Positions 35,128 through 44,180 of a DNA stretch of 64,000 nt are shown here, in pieces; the first letter of the stretch is position 1; every line of letters starts with the position of its first letter. The notes under the pieces were generated by a model. That model did not search any database and was not told the origin of the DNA. It worked only from the letters and a program-made list of their open reading frames with translations. This DNA is from Chryseobacterium geocarposphaerae. Lineage in GTDB: Bacteria > Bacteroidota > Bacteroidia > Flavobacteriales > Weeksellaceae. The position numbers and the translations under genes were made by a program. The stretch covers positions 338,000-401,999 of the forward strand of contig NZ_PGFD01000003.1 of the NCBI RefSeq assembly GCF_002797535.1, given 5' to 3'.

Positions 35128-35245
35128 AATTATTATTGATTTGATTATATATTGATTATATTCAATTTTGTTGCCAAAACCCTTGTTTAATTTGCTTTTT
35201 TCAGCATTTATAAAATTATTATATTTGAAATCTTTAAAATTGGAA

Positions 35246-37375
35246 ATGAAAAAATTCTTATTAACGCTTACAGTGGCGGCTGCATTTCAAAGCTTAACTG
35301 CACAGGAAATTACTTTAGATAAAATATATTCAGGATATTACCGAGGAAAGGGCATTGCCGGGATCACGTCTATGAAAAACGGTGAAAATTATCTGGTGAT
35401 CGAACAAGGCGGAATCGCTAAATACTCTTATAAAACTTCTCAAAAAGAAGGAAACATTGTAGACGGAAATTTTGAAAGCTATGAGTTTTCAGAAGATGAG
35501 TCTAAAATTTTATTATTAAAAGAAAGTCAGCCGATCTACAGACATTCATTCTTAGGAACGTTTGATGTAAAAGATTTAAAATCAGGAAAAACAATTTCCC
35601 TAAACAACGGAAAGCCGGTTCAGGAGCCAAGGTTTTCTCCGGATGCGACAAAAGTAGCTTTCATTGTTGATAATAATATTTTTTATCAGGATTTAAATTC
35701 GGGAAAAATCACTCAGGTTACAGAACACGGCGTTAAAAATAAAATCCTGAATGGTCTTGCAGACTGGGTATATGAAGAAGAATTCGGACATGCGAGATTA
35801 TATGAGTGGACTAAGAACTCGAACGCAATAGTTTTTGTAAAATCTGATGAAAGCCAGGTTCCGGAAATTTATATTCCGATTTATGGAAAAACACTGTACC
35901 CAAGCGAAATGCGCTATAAATATCCGAAAGCAGGAGAAAAAAATTCTGTAGTTTCCGCTCACATTTACCTTTTAGACGGTGGTAAAAAATCAAAAATCAA
36001 TCTTGACAATTTTAAGAATTATTATATTCCAAATGTTATTCAGACGGCAAAACCGGACGAAATTGTATTGATCACTTCTGAAAGAACACAAAATGCTTCA
36101 GATATTTTAAAGGTAAATACAAAAACGGGAGAAGTGAAAAAACTTTTCACAGAGACCGATGAGAAATGGATTGATACAGATAATGTAACGCTAGAGTTCC
36201 TAGACGATAACAGTTTCCTTTGGGGATCCGAAAGAGACGGAAACCGTCATTTGTATTGGTACGACCAAGACGGAAAACTGAAAAAACAGATCACAAAAGG
36301 AAATTGGGAAGTTACCGATTATTACGGCTATAACCCAAAATCTAAAGAAATCTACATCCAGACTACGGAGAAAGGGAGCATCAACAAAGTGGTTTCTAAA
36401 GTCAATATTGAAAACGGGAAAAGCCAGCTGATCTCAAATGCAGCAGGAAATAACTCTGCAAACTTCAGTAAAAACTACAATTACTTCATTGAAACTTCTT
36501 CTACCGCTGCAAAACCTTACACATTCGTTCTTAAAGACGGAAGTGGTAAAGTGGTAAAAGAGCTTCAGAATAATGATGCTCAGCTGCAAAAACTAAAGAC
36601 CGATAATTTTGTTGAAAAGGAATTCATCACCATTCCAAATGAAGCAGGAGATCAGATGAATGCATGGATCATTAAACCTAAAAACTTTGATAAAAACAAG
36701 AAATACCCATTATTCATGTTCCAATATTCAGGACCGGGCTCTCAGCAGGTTTCAAATTCCTGGGATAACGGAAACGGAATCTGGTTTGAAATGTTAGCGC
36801 AAAAAGGCTATATCATAGCTTGTGTTGATGGACGTGGAACAGGCTACAAAGGTGCTAAATTCAAGAAAGTAACGTACATGAATTTAGGTAAATATGAAAT
36901 TGAAGACCAGATTGCTGCTGCAAAATGGTTTGGAAACCAATCCTATATTGATAAATCAAGAATCGGAATCTTCGGCTGGAGCTTTGGTGGATATATGGCA
37001 AGTTTGGCAATGACTAAAGGAGCAGATGTTTTCAAAATAGGAATTGCAGTGGCACCTGTAACCAACTGGAGATACTATGATTCTGTGTATACCGAAAGAT
37101 TTCTAAGAACACCACAGGAAAATCCTGATGGATACGACAAAAATTCTCCTACTGAATATGCGAATTTATTAAAAGGAAAATTCTTATTAATCCACGGAAC
37201 TGCCGATGATAATGTACATTTCCAAAATTCTATGGAGTTCTCGGAGGCTTTAATTCAAAATAAAAAACAGTTTGAATTCATGGCTTACCCTGATAAAAAC
37301 CACGGAATTTACGGCGGACAGACAAGACCGCAATTATATCAAAAAATGACCGATTTTATTTTAGAAAACCTTTAA
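35246..37375 (+). CDS. Dipeptidyl peptidase IV-family S9 serine peptidase
   Basis: The 709-aa protein has a Sec signal (MKKFLLTLTVAAAFQSLTAQ), a DPP-IV N-terminal beta-propeller, and a C-terminal alpha/beta-hydrolase domain. The propeller carries the Glu-Glu motif (WVYEEEFGHARLYEW), which binds the substrate N terminus in DPP-IV. The catalytic triad is Ser579 (GWSFGGYMAS), Asp in GTADDNVHF (654/655) and His686 (DKNHGIYGG). It should cleave X-Pro or X-Ala dipeptides from peptides in the periplasm. A longer frame starts at a TTG, but the ATG at 35246 yields a proper signal peptide. Three POT peptide importers follow downstream. Confidence 0.95.
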   Translation: MKKFLLTLTVAAAFQSLTAQEITLDKIYSGYYRGKGIAGITSMKNGENYLVIEQGGIAKYSYKTSQKEGNIVDGNFESYEFSEDESKILLLKESQPIYRHSFLGTFDVKDLKSGKTISLNNGKPVQEPRFSPDATKVAFIVDNNIFYQDLNSGKITQVTEHGVKNKILNGLADWVYEEEFGHARLYEWTKNSNAIVFVKSDESQVPEIYIPIYGKTLYPSEMRYKYPKAGEKNSVVSAHIYLLDGGKKSKINLDNFKNYYIPNVIQTAKPDEIVLITSERTQNASDILKVNTKTGEVKKLFTETDEKWIDTDNVTLEFLDDNSFLWGSERDGNRHLYWYDQDGKLKKQITKGNWEVTDYYGYNPKSKEIYIQTTEKGSINKVVSKVNIENGKSQLISNAAGNNSANFSKNYNYFIETSSTAAKPYTFVLKDGSGKVVKELQNNDAQLQKLKTDNFVEKEFITIPNEAGDQMNAWIIKPKNFDKNKKYPLFMFQYSGPGSQQVSNSWDNGNGIWFEMLAQKGYIIACVDGRGTGYKGAKFKKVTYMNLGKYEIEDQIAAAKWFGNQSYIDKSRIGIFGWSFGGYMASLAMTKGADVFKIGIAVAPVTNWRYYDSVYTERFLRTPQENPDGYDKNSPTEYANLLKGKFLLIHGTADDNVHFQNSMEFSEALIQNKKQFEFMAYPDKNHGIYGGQTRPQLYQKMTDFILENL

Positions 37376-37394
37376 AATCATCATTAATAATAAC

Positions 37395-37423
37395 AAAATC
37401 CGACTTCAGATGAGTCGGATTTT
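37395..37423 (+). terminator. Terminator of the S9 peptidase gene
   Basis: An 11-bp stem (aaaatccgact / agtcggatttt) followed by further T's. Confidence 0.85.
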
Positions 37424-37459
37424 TTATTTTAAATTTATACTTTTAACTCAACAAAAAAA

Positions 37460-38074
37460 ATGATGCATAAACTATTAATCACTTCTTTCCTACTTTGTTT
37501 TCTGCATATTTTCGGACAGAATGAAAACATGGATTTTCTTCTTTATAAAAATGTCCTGGAAAAATCTGATTCCTTATTCACTATTGGAAAAATCTCAGAA
37601 ATTGATTCTAAAATGGTGATGGATCTTGCTAAGAAATCAGATCACGAATACCCTTTAAAATATTTTGAAAACTCACTGCAGCTTTTTAAAGATTCTAAGT
37701 ACAATGAGAGTGCTTTTTTGTATTATTTAGGGAAAATGAGAACCACAGATTTCAATAATCACGGTAACGGACATTTTCAACCTTCAACGGATGATAATGT
37801 AATTTTAGAAGAAGGACTTTTTATATATATGGCTCTGGACGCAGATAATTTTATGAAGGTTTTAAAAATGGCTAAAGATTTTTACCATACAAATGATTAT
37901 CTCTACATCAGTAAAAACAAAGGATACCAAAAAGTAAAAAGCCCGGAAATGTATAGCGAACTTATAACTGCAATAGAAAACAATAAGTCCAAAGTCCAAC
38001 AGGAACTTTCATTACAACGGGATGAAATGAAAAAACATATTCTGGAATACCTGCAATACATTAAATCTAATTAG
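37460..38074 (+). CDS. Uncharacterised exported 204-aa protein
   Basis: The N terminus MMHKLLITSFLLCFLHIFGQ is a signal peptide. The mature part is helical and acidic/basic mixed, with a segment LKYFENSLQLFKDSKYNESAFLYYLGKMR that resembles a TPR-like helical pair. I cannot assign a family. It stands alone between two terminators or promoters, after the S9 peptidase gene and before the first POT gene. The TPR-like impression is by eye only. Confidence 0.65.
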   Translation: MMHKLLITSFLLCFLHIFGQNENMDFLLYKNVLEKSDSLFTIGKISEIDSKMVMDLAKKSDHEYPLKYFENSLQLFKDSKYNESAFLYYLGKMRTTDFNNHGNGHFQPSTDDNVILEEGLFIYMALDADNFMKVLKMAKDFYHTNDYLYISKNKGYQKVKSPEMYSELITAIENNKSKVQQELSLQRDEMKKHILEYLQYIKSN

Positions 38075-38208
38075 CTTTTCATTCATTCTTAGTTATCCAA
38101 CTTTTCAGGAAATCATTTATTAATTTCATTAATCATTTCACGAAATTTTAATTCATTTTATCAATTAAAATTAAAATCCTATTTTTGGAAAATTTGAAAT
38201 TTGAAAAT

Positions 38209-39918
38209 ATGAAGACTAAACATCCTAAAGGGTTGCCTTTCCTCTTCTTTACTGAAATGTGGGAACGTTTCGGGTATTACTTAATTCTCGGAATTTTTGT
38301 ATTGTATGTTATTGAACCAACTGGCGCAAAAGGAGGACTTGGACTTCCTGACAAAACTGCAGACGATATTTTCGGGACTTATATCGCTTTAACTTACCTA
38401 ACTCCTTTCATTGGCGGCTTTTTAGCTGACAGAGTCTTAGGCTATATCAAATCGATCTATTTAGGAGGAATTCTAATGGCAGCCGGATATATTGGGATGG
38501 GTGTTTTCAAAGATTTGACATTATTTTATTCTTCATTAGCATTAATTATCATCGGAAACGGTTTCTTTAAGCCAACTATTTCTACATTGCTTGGAAATTT
38601 ATACTCCGAAGAACCTTATAAAGCCAATAAAGACTCCGGATACAATATTTTTTACATGGGAATCAATATCGGAGCGTTTATCTGTAACATTATTGCGGCA
38701 TTTATGCGGAATAAATTCGGTTGGGGTGAAGCATTTATCACGGCCGGAGTCGGAATGTTGATTGGTATGGTAATTTTTACGATTGGTAGAAAACATTATA
38801 TCCATGCAGCTCAGATGAAGCCTGTTCAGGAGGGAGATACAAAGCTTTCTGAAATTTTAATTAAAGTTTTTTTACCTGCAATCATTTTTGGAGTTATAGG
38901 ATGGTGTTACATTCCTTATAATGAATTAATTAATTCTGGTAGTCTTCTTGAAATCTTCACCAGTACTTCAAATATTTTTGGGAGTAATAATACAGACGCT
39001 TTCATTTTTGCCTGCATTCCTGTTATTTATTTTTATGCATCTCTTTATTTTAAAGCAAAACCAGAGGAAAAATCATCCATCGGAGCTTTGCTATCTGTTT
39101 TCATGATCAGTATGTTCTTCTGGGCAGTTTTCAAACAGAACGGAACGGCTCTGACAAGATGGGCGAATTATTATACAGACAGAAGCGTTCCTGCTTCAAT
39201 GGAAAAGCCTTTGGAAAGTATTTATATGGTTGATGGAAAAAGCTACGAAGACAAAGAAGTTCCTGTGTATGATGATCAATTTCAGTCACAAAAAGATAAA
39301 GATGGAAATACAATAAAAGTACAGGGAAAAGATGTTTATTTTAAAAATATCTCACCTGAAAAACGTGCTGAGTTAGAGAAAAATCCGGAAGCTAAAACTT
39401 ATTTATACAACACCGAATTATTTCAATCCATCAATCCGTTTTGGGTAATTGTTTTAACTCCTGTTGTCGTAGGATTCTGGGCATTATTAAGAAGAAAAGG
39501 AAAAGAGCCTTTAACTCCCACAAAAATAGTTTTAGGACTTTTCATTTCAGGATTATCCTGTTTGGTAATGGTTTTAGCAGTTTGGGCTGGAGATAACGGA
39601 GCTATAAAAGTTTCTCCATGGTGGTTAGTTGCAAGTTACGGAGTGATCACAGTCGGAGAACTGTGTCTTTCTCCAATGGGATTATCATTCGTTTCCAAAC
39701 TTTCCCCTGCAAGAATTACCGCTTTGATGATGGGAGGTTTCTTCCTGGCAAACTCTGTCGGAAACAAACTCTCAGGAATTTTGGCAAGTACATGGTACAA
39801 CTATGACAATAAAATGAATTATTTCCTGGTAAACTTTGCTTTATTGATATTTGCTACACTTTTAGGGCTTTCCATGCTAAAAAGATTAAACAGAATTATG
39901 AAAGAAAAAGGGCATTAA
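38209..39918 (+). CDS. POT-family proton-dependent oligopeptide transporter 1
   Basis: The 569-aa MFS-fold carrier has the POT signature: FFTEMWERFGYYLILGI near the N terminus (the ExxERFxYY motif) and FYMGINIGAF in TM5. After the eighth segment there is a hydrophilic loop of about 80 residues, rich in Asp and Lys (MEKPLESIYMVDGKSYEDKE onward), longer than in the sister proteins. It imports di- and tripeptides with protons across the inner membrane. The frame extends back to a TTG, but ATG 38209 is used. First of three consecutive POT genes, each with its own terminator or gap. Confidence 0.95.
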   Translation: MKTKHPKGLPFLFFTEMWERFGYYLILGIFVLYVIEPTGAKGGLGLPDKTADDIFGTYIALTYLTPFIGGFLADRVLGYIKSIYLGGILMAAGYIGMGVFKDLTLFYSSLALIIIGNGFFKPTISTLLGNLYSEEPYKANKDSGYNIFYMGINIGAFICNIIAAFMRNKFGWGEAFITAGVGMLIGMVIFTIGRKHYIHAAQMKPVQEGDTKLSEILIKVFLPAIIFGVIGWCYIPYNELINSGSLLEIFTSTSNIFGSNNTDAFIFACIPVIYFYASLYFKAKPEEKSSIGALLSVFMISMFFWAVFKQNGTALTRWANYYTDRSVPASMEKPLESIYMVDGKSYEDKEVPVYDDQFQSQKDKDGNTIKVQGKDVYFKNISPEKRAELEKNPEAKTYLYNTELFQSINPFWVIVLTPVVVGFWALLRRKGKEPLTPTKIVLGLFISGLSCLVMVLAVWAGDNGAIKVSPWWLVASYGVITVGELCLSPMGLSFVSKLSPARITALMMGGFFLANSVGNKLSGILASTWYNYDNKMNYFLVNFALLIFATLLGLSMLKRLNRIMKEKGH

Positions 39919-39941
39919 TCCTTACTTACAATAAAGAAAAT

Positions 39942-39968
39942 AAAGCTGCAGATTGATTCTGCAGCTTT
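39942..39968 (+). terminator. Terminator of POT gene 1
   Basis: A 10-bp stem (aaagctgcag / ctgcagcttt) with a 7-base loop and a T tract. Confidence 0.85.
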
Positions 39969-39993
39969 TTTATTTAAATATAAAATTAAAACC

Positions 39994-40023
39994 TTGTCGA
40001 AAACACAAAAAAAACTATATTTG
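39994..40023 (+). promoter_or_regulatory. Consensus promoter of POT gene 2
   Basis: TTG (39994-39996), a 19-base spacer and TATATTTG (40016-40023): an exact match to the Bacteroidota consensus TTG-N19-TAnnTTTG, 30 bases before the ATG. Confidence 0.85.
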
Positions 40024-40052
40024 TCAGTCTTAACAAAAATTAACAATAAAAT

Positions 40053-41807
40053 ATGGATAATATTGAAGCATTAAATCCGAAAGCGGATGAATTTGTAGAG
40101 AATAAAGGTTCCAGACATCCAAAAGGATTATGGGTTCTTTTTGGAACCGAAATGTGGGAGCGTTTCAATTTTTACGGGATGAGAGCTCTTTTAACGCTCT
40201 TCATGGTAAATTCCTTATTGATAAAAGAAGCTGATGCAGCAATCATCTATGGTGGATTTTTAGCTTTGTGTTATCTTACCCCGCTTTTGGGAGGTTTCAT
40301 TGCTGATAAATATATCGGAAACAGAAACGCAATTCTGATCGGAGGATCCTTAATGGCCATTGGTCAGTTCTTACTTTTCATAAGTGCTTCAACTTTCTCA
40401 GGAAGTCTTGATAGTGCAAAATTGTTTATGTGGCTTGCACTTTTCATTATTATTTTCGGTAACGGATTCTTCAAACCGAATATTTCTTCAATGGTGGGAA
40501 GTCTTTATCCTAAGCAAGAAAAATCAAAACTGGATTCTGCTTTCACGATTTTCTATATGGGGATTAACATTGGGGCATTTTTAGGTCAGTTTATCTGTCC
40601 ATACGTAGGAGACGTAAAAGATGCGACAACAGGAGTAAGAGATATTTTTGCTTTCAAATGGGGATTCTTAGCCGCTTCAATTGCTATGGTAATTGGAACA
40701 GTAACATTCTTTATCCTTAAAAACAAGTATGTTGTAACACCGGAAGGAAGACCTATCGGAGGACTACCAAAACATAATACAAGTGCAGATTTTGAAGAAG
40801 GTGAAACACAGACTGCAAAATTCTCTGGAACAGCGTTGGGAATTACAGGATTTATTTTTGTTGTTCTTTTCTTTGCTTTCAGATATTTACTTGTAGGTGA
40901 AATTGGATTCAAAGCGGTAGAAATGGGGCAATTAATCAAAGGAATTATTTATCCTTTCATCTATGCAGCCGGTATTTCTTTAGCATTCCTTATCATGTCT
41001 TCTGCTGAAAACAAAGTTGAAAAACAAAGAATCTGGGTAATTTATATTGTGTCATTCTTTATTATTTTCTTCTGGGCAGCTTTCGAGCAGGCAGGATCTT
41101 CATTAACGTTTATTGCAGACAACCAAACAGACAGAAATATTTTCGGATGGAATATGCCTCCTTCAATGGTTCAGATTTTCAACGGAATCTTCGTTGTATT
41201 ATTAGCTGTTCCTTTCAGTTTATGTTGGGATAAATTAAGAGCAAAAGGAAAAGAGCCGGTTTCTCCGATGAAGCAGGCAATTGGTTTGGCTTTGATCGCT
41301 TTAAGTTATTTCATCATTGCACACAATGTAAAAGATCTTGGAAACTCAGGATTATTAGCTATCAAATGGTTAATGTTATTATATTTCATCCAGACTTGTG
41401 GTGAGCTTTGCTTATCTCCAATCGGATTATCATTGGTAGGAAAATTAGCTCCAAAAAGATTTGCTTCATTATTATATGGTGTATTCTTTATTTCCAATGC
41501 CGCTGGTTATGCATTGGCAGGTTCATTGGGAGCATTGATTCCGGCTACGGGTGATAAATTTAAAAAAGCACAGGAAATCGGAGTAAACCTTCAGGATGTT
41601 CTAGATAAAAAAGTTACTTTAAATGCTAATCAGGTTGCTGCTTTTGAAAAGGCCCAGTTACCGTTAGAAAACCCGACTTTTGCAGGTTTTGAAATCCACA
41701 ACTTATTCGAATTCTTTATGGTATTCGTAGTTCTTTGTGGTATTGCTGCTGTAATCCTGGCTTTAATTTCACCAATATTAAAGAAAATGATGCACGGTGT
41801 GAACTAA
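40053..41807 (+). CDS. POT-family proton-dependent oligopeptide transporter 2
   Basis: The 584-aa protein has TEMWERFNFYGMRALL near the N terminus, FYMGINIGAFLGQ in TM5, and CGELCLSPIGLSLVGKLAP in the C-terminal half, all POT-family motifs. It has about 14 membrane segments and a C-terminal extension (KFKKAQEIGVNLQDVLDKKV) before the last helix. Likely an importer of di- and tripeptides. It has its own consensus promoter and terminator, so it can be regulated separately from the flanking paralogues. The divergence between the three suggests old duplications. Confidence 0.95.
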   Translation: MDNIEALNPKADEFVENKGSRHPKGLWVLFGTEMWERFNFYGMRALLTLFMVNSLLIKEADAAIIYGGFLALCYLTPLLGGFIADKYIGNRNAILIGGSLMAIGQFLLFISASTFSGSLDSAKLFMWLALFIIIFGNGFFKPNISSMVGSLYPKQEKSKLDSAFTIFYMGINIGAFLGQFICPYVGDVKDATTGVRDIFAFKWGFLAASIAMVIGTVTFFILKNKYVVTPEGRPIGGLPKHNTSADFEEGETQTAKFSGTALGITGFIFVVLFFAFRYLLVGEIGFKAVEMGQLIKGIIYPFIYAAGISLAFLIMSSAENKVEKQRIWVIYIVSFFIIFFWAAFEQAGSSLTFIADNQTDRNIFGWNMPPSMVQIFNGIFVVLLAVPFSLCWDKLRAKGKEPVSPMKQAIGLALIALSYFIIAHNVKDLGNSGLLAIKWLMLLYFIQTCGELCLSPIGLSLVGKLAPKRFASLLYGVFFISNAAGYALAGSLGALIPATGDKFKKAQEIGVNLQDVLDKKVTLNANQVAAFEKAQLPLENPTFAGFEIHNLFEFFMVFVVLCGIAAVILALISPILKKMMHGVN

Positions 41808-41829
41808 TCCGCATCAATAAAATACAACT

Positions 41830-41855
41830 AAAACCTCTGCTAAGTCAGAGGTTTT
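41830..41855 (+). terminator. Terminator of POT gene 2
   Basis: A 10-bp stem (aaaacctctg / cagaggtttt) with a 6-base loop and T8 tract. Confidence 0.88.
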
Positions 41856-41954
41856 TTTTATTTTCGTGTGTTCTTTATCAAAAATTATAATTGTTGGCAC
41901 ATTGTTTCAATAATTCACTGATAAATCTTTAATTAAACTTAATCATATATAATT

Positions 41955-43466
41955 ATGAGCAAAACTCTAGAAGAAATACAAAATTTTGAAGGGAAATACC
42001 CTAAGCAAATCTGGAGCCTTTTCTTCTCTGAAATGTGGGAACGTTTCTGTTTCTACGGAATGAGAGGAATGTTGGTTTTCTTTATGATCTCCCAACTCGA
42101 TTTTCATGAAAAAGAAGCGAATCTTCAATACGGAGCCACACAGGCTTTCGTATATGCTTTTACTTTCGTTGGCGGACTTTTCGCCGATAAAATCCTGGGT
42201 TTCAGAAAATCTCTTTTCTGGGGTGGACTCTTAATGATTATAGGAAGTTTAATTCTGGCAGCAGATCCTCATAAATTTTTCTTCCTGGGAATTGCATTTA
42301 CTGTAGTAGGAACAGGTTTCTTTAAACCTAATATTTCTTCTATGGTCGGGCAGCTTTACAAACCAAATGATTCAAGGGCAGATGCAGGATTTTCACTTTT
42401 CTACGCAGGAATTAACCTTGGAGCGTTACTTGGCGGATATTTATGTATTGCCATCGGAAAAGGAGAACTTTTTACCAGCATTATTCCTGAGGAATTAAGA
42501 TGGCACTTAGCATTCGGATTTGCAGCTGTTGTAATGGTAATAAGTTTGATAAACTTCGTTTTCACTCAAAGAAGCTTAGGAACAATCGGGCTTCAACCGG
42601 GGCATCCTGACAATGAAGTAAAATCTGCTCCTATTCCAAAATGGAAAGAATACGGAACGTATGTTTTATCATTAATTTTCATTCCGATCATTTTGAAAAT
42701 GGTCGAAAAAACAGAATACACGGATTATTTCATGTGGACAGTCGGGCCATTAACTTTGATCTATTTGTTCTATGAAATGACAAAAGTAACGGCTTCTGAA
42801 CGTAAAAAACTTTGGGCTGCTTTAGTTTTCATTTTATTCTCAATTTTATTCTGGGGAATTTATGAGCAAAGTGGAGGTTCATTAAGCATTTTTGCTGCCA
42901 AAAACTTAAACAAAGACCTTCTTGGCTTAGATCCGAATGGAGTAAACAATTCCGGAGGAGCTTTCTTCATTATTTTTCTTGCCCCGCTAATCGGATTACT
43001 TTGGATTTGGCTGAATAAAAGAAAGATTGAACCTAATACCATAATTAAATTCGGTTTAGGGTTTGTTTTCTTAGGGTTGGGATATTATATTTTATTTGCC
43101 ACTAGACTTTTTGCAGATCTTCAGGGAATTACTTCTTTGAATTTCTTCACCATTGCTTTATTAGTGATTACTTTGGGAGAACTTTGCCTCTCTCCTATCG
43201 GTTTATCTATTATGACGAAACTTTCCACAAAAAATCTTCAGGGAATGATGATGGGAATGTGGTTTTTGGCTTCAGCTTACGGACAGTATGTTGCAGGAAT
43301 TATTGGAGCAGGCTTAGCCACTGCAAAAGAAGGTTCTACCAACTATGATGCTTTGATCACTTATACTGATGGATATAAACAATTGGGATTATATGCCGTA
43401 ATTGCCGGAGTGGTATTAATTTTGATTTCCCCATTCGTGAAAAAATTAATGCAAGATGTAAAATAG
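41955..43466 (+). CDS. POT-family proton-dependent oligopeptide transporter 3
   Basis: The 503-aa protein is the shortest of the three. It has FFSEMWERFCFYGMRGML, FYAGINLGALLGGY and ITLGELCLSPIGLSIMTKLS, so the POT signatures and ExxER motif are intact. It lacks the long hydrophilic loop of paralogue 1 and the C-terminal extension of paralogue 2. It probably imports short peptides with protons. The downstream secreted thioredoxin gene starts 39 bases after its stop, so the two may be co-transcribed. Confidence 0.95.
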   Translation: MSKTLEEIQNFEGKYPKQIWSLFFSEMWERFCFYGMRGMLVFFMISQLDFHEKEANLQYGATQAFVYAFTFVGGLFADKILGFRKSLFWGGLLMIIGSLILAADPHKFFFLGIAFTVVGTGFFKPNISSMVGQLYKPNDSRADAGFSLFYAGINLGALLGGYLCIAIGKGELFTSIIPEELRWHLAFGFAAVVMVISLINFVFTQRSLGTIGLQPGHPDNEVKSAPIPKWKEYGTYVLSLIFIPIILKMVEKTEYTDYFMWTVGPLTLIYLFYEMTKVTASERKKLWAALVFILFSILFWGIYEQSGGSLSIFAAKNLNKDLLGLDPNGVNNSGGAFFIIFLAPLIGLLWIWLNKRKIEPNTIIKFGLGFVFLGLGYYILFATRLFADLQGITSLNFFTIALLVITLGELCLSPIGLSIMTKLSTKNLQGMMMGMWFLASAYGQYVAGIIGAGLATAKEGSTNYDALITYTDGYKQLGLYAVIAGVVLILISPFVKKLMQDVK

Positions 43467-43505
43467 AAATAAGTAAATACTTATTTTTACTTTAAATACC
43501 AAATT

Positions 43506-44039
43506 ATGAAGAAAATTATAAGTATAATCTGCTTGTTTCTGTTGAGTTTCAACTTTGCACAGGTAAAATGGATCACAATTGAAGAGGCCTTAAAAGCTCA
43601 GAAAGAAAATCCTAAAAAAATATTGATCGATTTTTACGCAGAGTGGTGTGGTCCGTGTAAGATCATGGATAAAAAAACCTACGGGCATCAGATTATAGCT
43701 GATATTATCAATGAAAATTATTATCCCGTTAAATTTAATGCAGAAGAAAAAAAATCGCTTGAAATTTTTGGCAGAACATTTTCAAATCCGAATACTGAAG
43801 TAAAAAAAGGAAGAAATTCTTTGCACGAATTTACCCAATATATGAATGTAGGTGCTGTTCCAAGTACCGTATTTCTGGATGAAAACGGAGGACCAATCAC
43901 TATTTTGCAAGGTGAATTGTCTGCTAAAGAACTGGAACCTTATTTAGAATTTATTTCAAAGGATATGTTCAAAAAAATCCGATCGCGAGAACAATGGGAA
44001 GATTATCAGAAAAAATTTAAATCTAAAATAAAAGATTAA
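43506..44039 (+). CDS. Exported thioredoxin-fold protein
   Basis: The 177-aa protein has a signal peptide (MKKIISIICLFLLSFNFA), and the redox motif WCGPC at Cys48-Cys51 (FYAEWCGPCKIMD). The cis-Pro loop reads GAVPSTVFLD. The two-residue spacing and flanking sequence fit the periplasmic thioredoxin-like group (DUF255/thioredoxin_7 type) in Bacteroidota, which probably keep periplasmic cysteines reduced or serve DsbD-type pathways. It lies 39 bases after POT 3 and may share its transcript. A terminator-like hairpin follows. Confidence 0.9.
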   Translation: MKKIISIICLFLLSFNFAQVKWITIEEALKAQKENPKKILIDFYAEWCGPCKIMDKKTYGHQIIADIINENYYPVKFNAEEKKSLEIFGRTFSNPNTEVKKGRNSLHEFTQYMNVGAVPSTVFLDENGGPITILQGELSAKELEPYLEFISKDMFKKIRSREQWEDYQKKFKSKIKD

Positions 44040-44083
44040 TTATGATTTCAAGGTTTAAAGTTTAATCTTAAAAAATATTATAG

Positions 44084-44115
44084 AGACTTTCAATTTTTTT
44101 GGAAGTCTTTTTTAT
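44084..44115 (+). terminator. Terminator after the thioredoxin gene
   Basis: An 8-bp stem with one wobble pair (agactttc / ggaagtct) followed by a T-rich tract. Confidence 0.65.
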
Positions 44116-44180
44116 TTTACCGAAATTCGGACCTTTATTTTTCCATTCAAAATCGAAGCACTCATTTCGAAACCTGAAAA

